A program made the position numbers and the translations under genes. Positions 21,760 through 33,229 of a stretch of DNA of 64,000 nucleotides are shown piece by piece. Position 1 is the stretch's first letter; each line of letters starts with the position of its first letter. Below the pieces are notes generated by a model. It did not search any database. It was given only the letters and a program-made list of their open reading frames with translations, and was not told where the DNA came from. This stretch comes from Hypericum androsaemum (Eukaryota > Streptophyta > Magnoliopsida > Malpighiales > Hypericaceae), in the NCBI GenBank assembly GCA_963995505.1, contig OZ023196.1, positions 13,079,106 to 13,143,105 of the forward strand. The letters run 5' to 3'.

Positions 21760-23070
21760 TACTTTGCTTTGACCGGACCAGTGGGCTACCAGTGCAGCTG
21801 TTAAAATTGGACAGGCCCAACTATTTATTAGGCCCACAATAGAGCCCACCAATGCAATTACCGATGAGAAAATTAACGAAGCCCGCAACGTTTGAATCCG
21901 TACAAATCATTAAAAGTCTGACACCTACGTGGCTGCAAATGAATGCGAGAACTGATCTATTAAATTATTTTAGATGAGTTACAAAACCATATGAACCATA
22001 GAAAAACTAGTAGCTTTAAGAGCTAATTTTAGATAAGTTAGTAGTTATGGAACTTACAATTAATAAAATATTTATAAAAATTTATTGACCTCAATTTCAA
22101 AAAGTTCTTAACATTATAATTCAATTTTAGAAAAAAATTAAGTAGACGAACTAATTTAATCATCTAAGTTATTGCAAATCATAATATGGTTTGGTTCAAC
22201 CAAGAACCAAAATCTTTGGAATCTGAAATCCAAACCAAATCAATTGGCAAAAAGTGGGGGAAAAATGTACGAGGGAAAATGTGATAATTTTTTTTGTTTG
22301 GATAAGAGAAGAAAAATGGAAAGAATACAAAATTTATGGAAAATTTCACGCTAACTACAAAATGTAAGCTCTCCTCACTGTAAAATTTTTAACAAAAAGG
22401 ACCCCGATCAACATTTTGCTAAATATAAGGACTAAGTAGCACAATAGGCCAAATTACAGGGACTTAATTGGTTTTTACTAAAATGAAAATTAATAAATAT
22501 TAGAGTAAAATGGGGATAGTTCCTTGATGTTTCAGGAATTTGATTAAAAATGACAATGTAATAAATATCAGGGACTAAACAATATTAAGCTATAATTTTT
22601 AATCAATTTTCTAAATTATGGCATACTAAAAAAAAATAAGAAAATGGAGACGAGGAAATGTTTTTACAAACTAATAATACTCAAAATTCAATACAATATT
22701 TAATTATCTCACTTTTAGTACTTTTTTGAACAATCATTTTTACTAAATATGCAAATTTTTGGGGATGTCCACGGATAGAATAAATACCCTCACCGGACAG
22801 TTAAGCTGGAGATAATGAATTTTGGCAGTTTCGTCTCCTTATGCGAATTAAACAACAAATAAGCTCCGAAATAACTGCTAGCTAACACCACAAAACCATT
22901 ATTAATTTATCTATGGGAGTTGAAAATTTTTATTACATGTTGTATACGAAAAAGTATTTATTACATGTCTGAAGTGAATTATCAAACTTGTTGGTTTCTT
23001 TTTCTTAATAACATCTAATGTACCTCCATAGTTGGTAAAGTTCTAATTTCGTTACAAAATAACATTATTT
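21760..23070. other. AT-rich intergenic DNA upstream of PMEI unit A
   Basis: Around 22375-22600 there are phrases resembling the ends of family C elements (GGACTAAGTAGC, CAGGGACTTAATTGG), too diverged to delimit. No gene is recognised. Confidence 0.35.
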
Positions 23071-23201
23071 CTGTTCCAACATTGCAATATAAAACAAGAA
23101 CAAATCTCCTTTCAAACCACCAAATTCAATGTCTAATACAACTGTTGAAGCGGAAAATTATCCACTTCTAGATAGGTCGAAAACATAAAGGTCGCATCAC
23201 A

Positions 23202-23437
23202 ATGGTCTCTCCAATAGCAAGCTCCTCCTCCCGTGCGGTACTTGCACCGCCCTAGATGCAATATTGGATCTCGGCAATTCGAGCTCGCAATTCTTCTCCG
23301 CAGCGTCGGTAAGCGTCGGCCTCGCCGCCGATTGCCAAAGTAAAATACAAGCAACCAATATGCCTCTGAGGAACAATAATTTTGTATTAATGGACCTCAG
23401 CTCAGTCCTCGCCCAACTCTCTAGATATGTAAAATGA
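23202..23437 (+). pseudogene. PMEI-domain inhibitor pseudogene, internal deletion (unit A)
   Basis: The upstream block has the cluster's TTCCAACATTGCAATATAAA box (ending about 23093). The start MVSPIASSSSRAVLAPP matches the first 17 residues of the intact copies and then hits a stop. The next matching sequence is the C-terminal end: LDAILDLGNSSSQFFSAA, then LAADCQSKIQATNMPLR, then LSSVLAQLSRYVK. About 300 bp covering the first disulphide hairpin and helices 1-2 is gone. Extra sequence (about 23132-23190) has entered the leader. It cannot encode an inhibitor. Confidence 0.85.
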
Positions 23438-23574
23438 TAGATTCTAAATTTTCTCTCCTAATAACATGCTAAGGGAATAATCGAAAGAGGAGCCAAAAGA
23501 TATTTGGTGTGACGTTACTAGATGAATAGACAAAGTTTTATTATTCAATTCCTCGTATATATAAAGTTGAGTAC

Positions 23575-24150
23575 TTTTTATGGATAGCGTTGCAAGGAAA
23601 GTTATCAACTAGAGACAACCTCATCCGAACAGGACGATTCGAAGCTTGGGACTGCTTATGCCCTCTTTGTGGGATATATGACGAATCAGTTGAGCATTTT
23701 TTTTCTCCATTGCCCGGTGTCATGGAAGGTATGGAATTATTTTGCCAGGAAAGTAGGGGTTCATTGGTGCATCGGAGGCGATATTATCAGATCATGATCG
23801 AGATGGTCTTTTTTGTTGTGTGATGGCATGGGCGAGAAAGTCTGGTTTGCAATCTTTGGGTTGGTTATGTGGGGTCTATGGAACTTCCGAAACTGGGCAA
23901 TATTCCAAGACGAGTCGTGCAAACGAGAGCTTCTTTTGCATACTATCATTCATCGGATCCGGGAATGGCTTTCCTGGTTCTCAGCCTCGGTGGGTTTTGC
24001 AAAGCAAGATATAATCTTGCTACTAGATTCTATTAATGCTGCTCTTTAGTGTAATTAGCTTACTCGTGGAGTATGTACCTGTAAATTCCGGGAGCTTTTA
24101 GGCTTACTGTAAAGTTCTTTTGGTTAATATACAAAATTTAGTTATAAAAA
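23575..24150 (+). mobile_element. 5'-truncated LINE 3' end (zf-RVT region)
   Basis: Frames read LQGKLSTRDNLIRTGR, then CPLCGIYDESVEHFF, then VWFAIFGLVMWGLWNFRN and an IREW.SWFS tail. This is the zinc-binding domain found after the reverse transcriptase of plant L1-type LINEs. At least one frameshift separates the halves (near 23720-23815). There is no RNase H domain, and the tail runs into TTAATATACAAAATTTAGTTATAAAAAATG, a typical 3' end. A target duplication was not identified. Confidence 0.75.
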
Positions 24151-24419
24151 ATGTAAAATTTACTTTTAAAATATAGAGAGAGAAATAATATTTGTATTCT
24201 TTTTTCCCCTACTTGAGACCTTTTCTTTTATGGGTTTGAACTAGAAATGGTATCTAAGGGAGCCGACGGATGTCGAAGATTCAACCTTGCAATGTAATAT
24301 TTGTATAATCTTGATGTAAATTACGTTAAAAAAAATTCCTGTAGTCTGCTGCGTCTGAATACCATCTAAATACTTGACATCATCATGGGTCACAGATGAG
24401 TTGCTAATCTGTTCCTCCG

Positions 24420-24663
24420 GTGGTCGCTGGTTCTCCATCCTCGGTGGCATCTAAATCCTCGTCCGTCAAGTGGTGCCACGAAGAGTTACACAATCTCTTT
24501 GCGAAACATTGCAAGGTGTTAGATGTTTTCTCGCAGTCCAATCTTTCTAAGAGGAATTTCAGATTTGGCTTCGCTAGAGTTCCTCTCGGGGTTGAATCGT
24601 CGCAGGCGAAGGATAGTTTGAGAGAGTTTTGCAACCATTCAAAAATCCTATCTCATCGAACAT
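24420..24663 (+). pseudogene. RRM-like fragment
   Basis: An 81-codon frame includes VKWCHEELHNLFAKHCKVLD, then VFSQSNLSKRNFRFGFARV. This resembles the first half of an RNA-recognition motif as found in plant LINE ORF1-type or RNA-binding proteins (...LHNLFSKFG.V.DVFLP..RSK...FGFVR). Key aromatic positions are partly lost and no gene continues on either side. It may be another retroelement scrap. Confidence 0.4.
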
Positions 24664-24669
24664 GAATTA

Positions 24670-25300
24670 GTCGGTCAAATGAGTGTCAATTACAAATAGA
24701 TTTTAATAAAATGTGTGCGTAAAGGATACCATCCAGTGAATGTCCAAGAAATTTCTGTCTTCAAAGGCGAACGTCCGCGACCAGTCTGACATAGGTCTTA
24801 TAATATTCTGCTGCTAAATTTATTCTCATCTCTTTATTTCATGTAGAGTATCCTGATTGAACAGTTCACTCTTAACTAGACTAAAGTTGAAGATTTTTTT
24901 TGAACGGTTGAATTTCATAAATAATAATAATATTTTATATATTAAACAGTTTCAATGTAAAAATCCCTCGTACTCATCATTGTACACGTTTTTTTTATTG
25001 ATAAGTAAAATTTTATTACTTATCAAAAAGTTATGTTAATTGTGTACGAGTGTATGAATTTTAATCGCAAATCTCATTAAAATCTCACAACGATAAAATG
25101 CAGAGAGAAAGAGTTACTTCGAGAAAAATGAGAGTAATAAAAAATAATTTTGTAAATTTCTACACTGATAAAAAATAACTTTGTCTGCTGAAGGTAGAAT
25201 ATGAGGAAAAAATGAATAGAAGGAAGTGGGAGGAATTTTTTTTTCTTCCTTGTTTTTTTCCCTTGTTTGGCTGATATGTTGGCTCGGCCAAAGGCATTTT
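24670..25300. other. AT-rich intergenic DNA, no gene seen
   Basis: Includes a short direct repeat of TTACTTATCA-like words near 25000-25030 and nothing recognised as coding. Confidence 0.4.
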
Positions 25301-25595
25301 CCCCGACAATTCCCTGAATGGGGTTGTCAGGGGATGTTTTCCTTGTCTGGGGTCGAGCACGAAACTGCTCTGTGGAAAGCGTTTCAGTTTTGCACAAAAA
25401 CCGCTGCTCCACGAGCATTTTCTATTCAAATTGGAGCATTTTAAGACAAAAGTTGAATCCACGGCTCGGCTCGGCTCGGCTCGGGGACAATTTTTGACAA
25501 AAACCGCTGTGCTCCCAGCGTTTTTGTGTTGCCACCCAAAAAGAAAATTAGCTACGGTGAGCAAGGGGGAGAAAATCCAAAAAAAAAAACATAAT

Positions 25596-25670
25596 GGCTC
25601 TTATTCGGAATCGAACCCAATGACCTCCACGTTTTTAGATAAGAGCTCTAACCAACCGAACTACGAGAGC
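25596..25670 (-). tRNA. tRNA-like sequence, left arm (probably not a functional tRNA)
   Basis: On the minus strand GCTCTCG, TAGTTCGGTTGGTTAGAGC (D-arm and A box), the anticodon-loop-like CTAAAAA, the variable-loop AGGTC, GGTTCGATTCC (T-arm and perfect B box) and TAAGAGCC can be laid out as a 75-nt cloverleaf. The acceptor stem pairs at five of seven positions plus one G-T. The anticodon stem pairs badly, so a working tRNA is doubtful; a Pol III promoter-bearing relic (tRNA-derived element head) is more likely. Confidence 0.4.
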
Positions 25671-25882
25671 TTACTAATTTATAACTTTGTAATAAATAAT
25701 ATATTTCATAGATATATCTAATTAAGCCGTGCGACTAATTTTTCTATATTGGCCAATTCTATCTAATCCCTTGACAAATAACTACCCAACAAACTTCCAG
25801 GGAATTAATCGTTCCAATATAATTCTAATAGCCAATTCCTAATCGTTCCAATATATCTAATCCCTTGACCGGTCCTTTTTTT

Positions 25883-25920
25883 CGACCAGAAACCGCTCCA
25901 TGGGGAGCGGTTTTTGGTCG
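25883..25920. repeat. hairpin module (type copy)
   Basis: CGACCAGAAACCGCTCC (25883-25899), a 4-base loop, then GGAGCGGTTTTTGGTCG (25904-25920) form a 17-bp stem with one mismatch. The module or its halves recur, in both orientations, near 25930-25960, 26190-26250, 26298-26340, 26575-26690 and 27238-27315. The GGAGCG/CGCTCC words also occur in degraded form in the outer arms. Confidence 0.75.
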
Positions 25921-26971
25921 AAAAAGAAAACGCTCCCCATGGAGCGGTTTCTGGTCGAAAAAGAAAAAGGAAAATATTTCATAAATATATTATTCTTAGA
26001 TAAATACGTATACCCATGGAGCTATTTTTGGTCGAAAAAAAGCGTCCCATGGAGCGGTTTCTAGCTTAAAAAATAATATATTTCATAAATATATTATTTT
26101 TTAAATAAATACGTATTTACGTAATATATTTTCCTTTTTCTTTTTCGACCAGAAACCGCTCAGAAAAAAAGGACCGGAGTCGAAAAAAAGGACACCAAAA
26201 ACTGCTCCATGGGGAGCAGTTTTTGGTCAAAAAAGAAAACGCTACCCATGGAGCGGTTTCTGGTCCTTTTTTTTCCGACTCCGGTCCTTTTTTTTTCGAC
26301 CAGAAATCGCTCCATGGGGAGCGGTTTTTGGTCGAAAAAGAATTCTGGTCGAAAAAGAAAAAGAAAAATATTTCATAAATATATTATTTTTAGATAAATA
26401 CGTATCCCCATGGAGCTATTTTTGGTCGAAAAAAAAAGCTTCCCATGGAGCGGTTTCTAGCTTAAAAAATAATATATTTCATAAATATATTAAATATATT
26501 ATTTTTTACATAAATATAGATAATATATTACATAAATACGTATTTACATAATATATTTTCCTTTTTATTTTTCGACCAGAAACTGCTCGAAAAAAAAGGC
26601 CGGAGTAAAAAAAAAAGGACCAGAAACTGCTCAATGGGGAGCAGTTTTTGGTCCAAAAAAAAAACGCTCCCCATGGAGCGATTTCTGGTCTTTTTTTCTC
26701 TACTCGAACTCGCAAAAGGGCACTGTTTTCATATGTGTTATGTAGCAAAGAGGAGCCATGTGCAGTAAATATAAACTTCGCCATTTTAATCATTACCAAA
26801 AAAGAACTTTGTCCTTTTAATTGAGATGTATTAATATTTTGAACTCTAGTAGGAACATTAAATGGTTGATGTAATTCTTACGACAACTATTTAATATCAC
26901 TAAATTTTCAAAGGTTTACCCCTCAAAAAAATTTCAAGGGTTTGAATTAGGTAACTGTTGTTTTGTTGAAA

Positions 26972-26976
<5 letters not shown>

Positions 26977-27021
<45 letters not shown>
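26977..27021. repeat. (TA)n microsatellite
   Basis: About 22 TA dinucleotides in the centre of the composite inverted repeat. Confidence 0.95.
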
Positions 27022-27025
<4 letters not shown>

Positions 27026-27064
27026 GCTCTAGATTTATGTAGCTGTACGTTATTTCTGACCAGA

Positions 27065-27245
27065 ATATATCTAATTAAGCCGTGCGACTAATTTTTCTAT
27101 ATTGGCCAATTCTATCTAATCCCTTGACAAATAACTACCCAACAAACTTCTAGGGAATTAATCGTTCCAATATAATTCCAATAGCCAATTCCTAATCGTT
27201 CCAATATATCTAATCCCTTGACCGGTCCTTTTTTTTCGACCAGAA
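27065..27245. repeat. second copy of a ~180-bp direct repeat
   Basis: ATATATCTAATTAAGCCGTG through TTGACCGGTCC and TTTTCGACCAG repeats 25713-25893 with only a few substitutions, far closer than the two outer arms are to each other. The copies are direct, not inverted, so a later duplication happened inside the inverted repeat. Confidence 0.85.
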
Positions 27246-27729
27246 ACTGCTCCCCATAGAGCAGTTTCTGGTCGAAAAAGAAAACGCTCCCCATAGAGCG
27301 GTTTCTGGTCGAAAAAGAAAAAAGAAAATATTTCATAAATATATTATTTTTAGATAAATACGTATCTATATCAAGCTATTTTTGGTCGAAAAAGAAAATG
27401 CTTCCCATGGAGCGGTTTCTAGCTTAAAAAATAATATATTTCATAAATATATTAAATATATCATTTTTTAAATAAATACGTATTTATGTAATATATTATC
27501 TATATTTATGTAATATGTTATTATTTATTTATATTACATATATTTGTATTTATATAATATATTATTTATTAAATAAATATGTATTTATGAAATATATTAT
27601 TTTTACATTTATACTTAAAAAATATTATTTTATATAAATACGTATTTATTTAAAAAATAATATGTTACATATTTCATAGAACCCTTATCTATGAAATATA
27701 TTATTTATTACAAAGTTATAAATCAGTAA

Positions 27730-27804
27730 GCTCTCGTAGTTCGGTTAGTTAGAGCGCTTATCTAAAAACGTGGAGGTCCTTGGGTTCGATTCCGAATAAG
27801 AGCC
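27730..27804 (+). tRNA. tRNA-like sequence, right arm (probably not a functional tRNA)
   Basis: Inverted partner of 25596-25670: GCTCTCG, TAGTTCGGTTAGTTAGAGCG, CTAAAAA loop, AGGTC, GGTTCGATTCC, TAAGAGCC. It differs from the other copy at only a few positions, with A and B boxes intact in both. The same caveats apply: weak anticodon stem, uncertain identity (the anticodon position would be AAA), no CCA expected in a plant gene. Confidence 0.4.
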
Positions 27805-28271
27805 ATTGTATTTTTTTATTTGGATTTTCTCCCCCTTGCTCACCGTAGCTAATTTTTTTTTGGGTGGCAACATAAAAACGCTAGGAGCACAGCGGTTTTT
27901 GTCAAAAATTGCCCCCTAGCCGAGCCGAGCCGTGGATTCAACTTTTATCTGAAAATGCTCCAATTTGAATAGAAAACGCTCGTGGAGCAGCGGTTTTTAT
28001 GCAAAGCTGAAACGCTCCCCACAGAGCAGTTTCGTGCTCGACCCCAGACAAGAAAAACCCTGACAAACCCATTCAGAAAATTGTCGGAGAAATAAACCCC
28101 CTTTTGGAAAATTACCCGAAAAGGGGTGACCTGCTTGGAGATCGTCATTTTTTAAATTACCCATTTTGGTATAATATTTTTGGATTTGTACCCATTGCAT
28201 CTTTCGTTAATCTTGCACCCTTTTTGGAAAAAAAATCCAATGAAAGTTTCATAATATCAATTGACTAGTAC

Positions 28272-29128
28272 TAGGGGTATGCAAATGTGGTATTCGGTAT
28301 TATCATATTTTTTTTGGTATTCGGGAGTTCGGGATTGGGAGTTCGATAATTGGGATTTAATTCGGCAGGGTTTTTTTTGAAAATTTCGATAAATTTGGTA
28401 TTCGATATATACCGGTATTATTTTGATAATACAAAAAATTCCGAAGTATTAAAGTGTAAGTTTCCCAACCTATATATATAAGGAAAAAAACCCACTCCCC
28501 ACCAACGGTCCCCCACTCCTCTTCTCCTTTCCTCTCTCCCTCCCTTCCTTAGAGAGAACGCCTCCTTCCATTTTTCTTCTTCTTTTAACCCACACACTTG
28601 CCCACTCTGGCAACCCGCCACCACGAGACAGCAACCGACGACCATCGTGGCCGCCCTCTTCCACCACGCTCCTCTCCTCTCCTCTCTTTGACTTGTTCTA
28701 ATTAGTAATTTTTTTTGATTTAGGGTTTTGTATTTTGGGGGTTTTGCAATAGATTGTGAGTTTGTGTCTAATTTAAGTTTTCAGTTGATGCATGTCAATA
28801 TTATGAATTTGTTTCAGTTGATGTGTGCTAATTTCTATATAATTAGATTGTAAATTTTGGGGATGATGCAGAGGCATAAGAACTTAATAACCTTGGTGTT
28901 GCTACCCAGAAAAAAAGAGGTGAGGTTAGCATTTTTAATTTAGGAATTAGGGTTTTGTTTAATTTTTTTTGCAAATTTTGGTATTTTCAGAATTTTTGGT
29001 ACAATACTGAAATTTTAATTCGGTATTCGGTAGATATCAAAATAATTTCGGTTCGGGATCAGTATAGATTTTTTTCGTAATTCGGTATTCGATATTCGGG
29101 ATCGAGATATACCGAATACTCACCCCTA
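28272..29128. mobile_element. hAT non-autonomous element (perfect 8-bp target duplication)
   Basis: ACTAGTAC flanks both sides (28264-28271 and 29129-29136). The ends are TAGGGGTATGCAAATG and, reverse-complemented, TAGGGGTGAGTATTCGG, followed by several GGTATTCGGTAT/ATACCGAATA repeats in each arm. The middle (28480-28680) is C-rich and gene-like, but no protein is recognised. No transposase. Confidence 0.88.
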
Positions 29129-29256
29129 ACTAGTACAAAGTGGGAGTTCTAGGGAGAAATAGCTTAAAAATTCCTCTAAATCTCTCTTATGCATAATTTC
29201 TTTATAATTGTGCAGACATCCGTTAGGACTTAGTATCATAATTTTATTTAAAAAAT

Positions 29257-30479
29257 GGGTAAATTATTCTTAGGTTCTTGTATTATGATTTTATTATTCA
29301 TAGGTCTCTGTATTATGGAAATAGTGTGTGAAGTCCCTGCTTTTTAGAGAAATGTTAAGCTCGGATTCCTGGCTGATGTTAGCACTCATTTTTTCATTTT
29401 TTAATCATAGAAATGATCAAAATACTCTTGAAAAAAAAGCATCATCCTCAACCTTTGAACACCCTCTTCAACCTTCAAGAAGATAAAAAATAACTCAGAA
29501 AACTCCAACCCAATAATCAACCAACCCAGATCTACCCAACCTTAAACAAATTCAACCTCAACGAGGACGATTGATCCCTTCCAAGAACACCCAAAAGCAA
29601 CAACAAAAATCAAGCTGGCTTCAATTCGTTCGTCGCCGAAGGAGGGAGACCATCACCGAGGAGGAGGGAGGAACCACGACTTCTTTATCTCGCCGATGAC
29701 AACGATGAAGGCCATGGCTGAACTCACGGAGCGACTCGCCATTTCCCATCTCTTCCAACAGATGAAGGTCCCGATGACAACGATGAAAGCCATGGCTACA
29801 CTATCACTCCTCTCTCACTCCCACTGGGTCGCAGATCTAGGTCGTCCGACGACATCTCCTCGCCTGCCTTCTTCGTCGCTGCATATACGGTAATCCCCAA
29901 AAATTTCCAAATTGGATGAACCCTAACTCTGAAAATTGGAAATTCGTCCCTGATCTCTCAACGAGTTCGATGGGCTCAATCCCTCGACTACTACCTATGA
30001 ATCACGACGTTCGTTCAAAGCTTACTAGATTTTGGGCACTCAAGGCTTTCTGCTTCTTTTTAGTTTTGGCCGTTCTTAACTTGCGATTTAAGCTATTGGG
30101 TTGATGAGAGCCATTGATGTTAACCCGATGGCTGGTTTTGAGTTTAAAGTATTTAGTTTTGGTATTTGTTTCTTTAGAAATTGAAGAATGAAAGTAGGAT
30201 TAATCGGGGGAGATGTGTTCTGGGTTAGGTTTTTTTTTTAACTTTTGGTTGTTTTCTGGTTTCGTGTTCTTAATTCTTGGTGTTCAGAGGTTGAGGATGA
30301 TGCATTTTTTAAAAGGTATTTTGGTCATTTTCATGATAAAAAATGAAAAAAATGAGTGCTAACGTTAGTTAAGAACTCGAATATTTTTTTAAAAAGCAGG
30401 AACCTCACACACTATTTTTATAACACAGGGACCTGTAAATAATAAAATCATAACACAAAAACCTGAAAATAATTTGCCC
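29257..30479. mobile_element. Pack-MULE-like element, family C (perfect 9-bp target duplication)
   Basis: TTAAAAAAT is present on both sides (29248-29256 and 30480-30488). A 9-bp duplication is the hallmark of Mutator-like elements. The ends read GGGTAAATTATTCTTAGG and, inverted, GGGCAAATTATTTTCAGG, and the arms match over about 150 bp (CTGTATTATG, GCTAACGTTAG/CTAACGTTAGC-type, TTTTTCATTTTTTAATCAT). The interior 29640-30110 has a CG-rich gene-like body with a repeated ATGACAACGATGAA(G/A)GCCATGGCT phrase, but I do not recognise a protein. No transposase. Confidence 0.85.
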
Positions 30480-30488
30480 TTAAAAAAT

Positions 30489-31660
30489 TCCGGTTTCAGA
30501 ACTGCACGCAATCCTTGGCATAAAGATTTATTAGAATTCTATCGCTTCTCTACATGGGCGGGTTGACAATATATTTTTATATGTAAATAAACGTTATTAC
30601 TTCACGATAAACCAAAAAGAAATAAAACAGTAAAAATCTGCTGAATAATTACGAATATGTATTTACTTGATTTATTTTACCGGAATGACTCGAAAGCATA
30701 ACATTAACTCCGGAGTACATAACTCCGCAATAGAATGTGACAAATTCAACCACTATTGACTTCATAAGACAATGTAGTGGATTAGTTGGTCAATTTGTGT
30801 TTGCTTCTCGAAAATAATTTAGTTCCTTAGATTCTAAATATCTCACAAGATACGCCAAAAATGCGAACCAGATTTTCTTTTAACACCTTGCCTCGGACGA
30901 GGTCTAACCATATCACAAAGGAAGATATCTTGTGTGACAAAGTACATGTCTTTTTAATCGTAATTTTTTACGATATATAGCATTACACATTAGGTTCGAG
31001 CTCATGGTCCAATAGTGAGTAAAACTTAACTTTTAACAAAAGTTTAATTAGTACACGGTAAAAGAAACACGTTTTTAATTTTTTTATAAGTTAGGTGTCT
31101 TTCGAAAGATAACATTGGTTCTTTAATCAAAATCCATCTTAAAAATAATTCCAATTTTTCTTAACAAATTTGCCTCTCCTTGGAGCAGCCGTTGCTTTAT
31201 TTGAAAAGCTTTCAGATTTTTCTTACAAAATTGAATTTTCTCTCTTTCAAGTGCCTTTGACAGGAAAAACCATGCATATTTGGGTGATATATGTTAAAAT
31301 CTTTATATCCAATACAAAATTTTAAAGCAACAGATAAAGTAAATTTATAATATTTATAAGTTTGTCCACCACTCTTCCAATAAGAAATTTGGTATTCTCA
31401 ACACTACCCTGAAATAAGACCCATCGGGTCAAAGATTGCAAGAACTTTGATTTCATCAACGTACGTGAAATGGGGTCGTGCATGCACAACAATGGGCACG
31501 GAATCAACACTTATAAACTTGACAACTATGTAAAATATTTAATTGGTATCAAACACACTTTCATAATCGGAAATGAATCGAAAATCTCATTACTGGAAAT
31601 GATTTGCAGCCGGATATTGTTGTAACTGAATATTCTCCTCATTAATTCCAAAATAAAACA
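30489..31660. other. AT-rich intergenic DNA upstream of PMEI unit B
   Basis: No gene or bounded repeat recognised. Confidence 0.4.
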
Positions 31661-31754
31661 TTATTTCTGTTCCAACGTTGCAATATAAAAGCAACAACAC
31701 CTCTTCTTTCAAACCACCAAATTGTATATTCCGAAACACACAAGTCGCATCACA

Positions 31755-32240
31755 ATGGCCTCTCCAATTGCAAGCATCTCGTGTGCCATCCTTGCACTAC
31801 TCCTTACGTCTCTCCTCTTCGTACCTCTTCCGCCATAACAAAGGTCGATATGTACACAGTTTGCTCACAAACATCAAACCCTTCCTTCTGCTCGACGTTC
31901 CTGAACTCAGTCCCTTACGTACAAACCGCGTCATTCAAAGATCTTTCCAGAGAACTGTGGCCGAAATGATGTCCGAAATTGGATTAGCAGACCGAGTGAT
32001 CGTTCAGCACCTACAGCTAAGGACCGACCCTACTGAGAAGCAGAGCTTGGCCACCTGCAATGGCCTACGAAAAATTGCGGAAGACGATGATTACCGCTCT
32101 AGACGCGATACTGGGTCCCGGCAATCCGAGCGACGGATTGCCAAGGTAAAATAGAACATACCACCATCCCTTTAAGGGACAATAACTTCAGAGAAATGGA
32201 CCTTAGCTCCATGCTCGCCATGCTCGCTAAAATCGTGTAA
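31755..32240 (+). pseudogene. PMEI-domain inhibitor pseudogene, frameshifted (unit B)
   Basis: The upstream block TTCCAACGTTGCAATATAAAA (about 31670-31690) matches the cluster promoter. The first frame gives MASPIASISCAILALLLTSL then stops just after the signal peptide. A second frame carries ITKVDMYTVCSQTSNPSFCS and TFLNSV...ASFKDLSREL. A third frame carries the helix region (TVAEMMSEIG, LRTDPTEKQSLATCNGL), and a later one the C-terminal DNNFREMDLSSMLA end. So at least three frame breaks interrupt an otherwise full-length copy. Confidence 0.87.
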
Positions 32241-32244
32241 TGAT

Positions 32245-33224
32245 AGATTTTACATGTACAATCTTAAGAACATGTAAAGAGAATAAACGGAAGAAGAATG
32301 ATAATGTCTGTATTCAATTTCCTTAAAGAGGAAGAGACTGATCATTAACAGAATAAATAAATAGTTGAAGAGAAAGTTATCCATGTTTTTAGCTAGTTTC
32401 TTGTAGGTCTTTTAGAAATAATATTTTGCTTAAAGGTACTTTCTTTAACTCAACTTTTTTTTACGGTGAAAAAATTGTTCTAACTTAACTAAGATGTCTC
32501 AAATTCGAACTTTAGAAACTACTGAAATTAGTTTTTGCCTTTCAAAAATCTTGTACGGGTAAGACATGAATTTTTTGCATGGATGGTCTGGAGGGTTCTT
32601 AGAATGGGTTACATCCACGTTGGGGGATTTGGTTATGGTGCATGCGTCCGCTTTGAATAAGGTTAGATTAGATGCAGCCTTTTGTTCTTTTTATCTGATT
32701 GATTAAACCACATTAATAACTTGTTAGGTCAAAAGAAACAGTCTCATATGATTAGAATATTTGAGATTCAGATTTTTGTGGAGTTATGGAGAGATGATTC
32801 AGGCATTGTTTATGAGAGTTTCGATAATTTGTTGAAGCATGAGACGTGGGTACGTTGTGAACAACAAAGAACAAGTGACTAAAAAAAGTTTGCCCTAGTT
32901 AGTATTTGGTTTACTGTTTTAGGTACTAGCATTATGTCTTTTAACCTAAATGGTTTCATTAAACAAAATTTAGGTGAAATGACCTCAATTTTGGGATTAT
33001 ATACGGTATTAAGTTTTGTTTCTTTTGCAAAGAAAGTTTTTCTATTTTTATAAAGAGTAGGAATTGATCCATCGACTTTTCAAAAACGAGGTAGCATCTG
33101 TTATCATTTTACCCTTGCAGATGAATTTTTGGTGAGTTTTGTCCAAGCAAATATAAATTGAGAGGGTGACACCATGGTGAGTGTCGCCAAACGTGATATT
33201 TTGACGAAATTATTATTCATCAGC
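32245..33224. other. intergenic DNA, no gene seen
   Basis: Nothing recognisable in either strand apart from AT-rich sequence. Confidence 0.4.
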
Positions 33225-33229
33225 GATAG

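Larger units (their letters stand above)
25303..28087. repeat. 2.8-kb composite inverted repeat with tRNA-like arms
   Basis: The left arm (25303-25714) and the right arm (27686-28087) are inverted copies over about 400 bp with moderate divergence. From outside in, each has CCGACAAT..CTGAATG, TTGTCTGGGGTCGAGCACGAAACTGCTC, GCTCGGCTCGG, GGTGAGCAAGGGGGAGAAAATCC, a tRNA-like sequence and a AAATAATATATTTCATAGAT end. The centre is built from hairpin modules (GCTCC-ATGG-GGAGC with flanking CGACCAG/CTGGTCG), AT-rich TTTCATAAATATATTATTT links and a ~180-bp direct repeat (25713-25893 and 27065-27245). I found no transposase and no known element name. Confidence 0.8.

Noticed and set aside
25596..25670. 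A functional tRNA gene
   Set aside because: The anticodon stem does not pair and the sequence is part of a repeat; kept only as tRNA-like.
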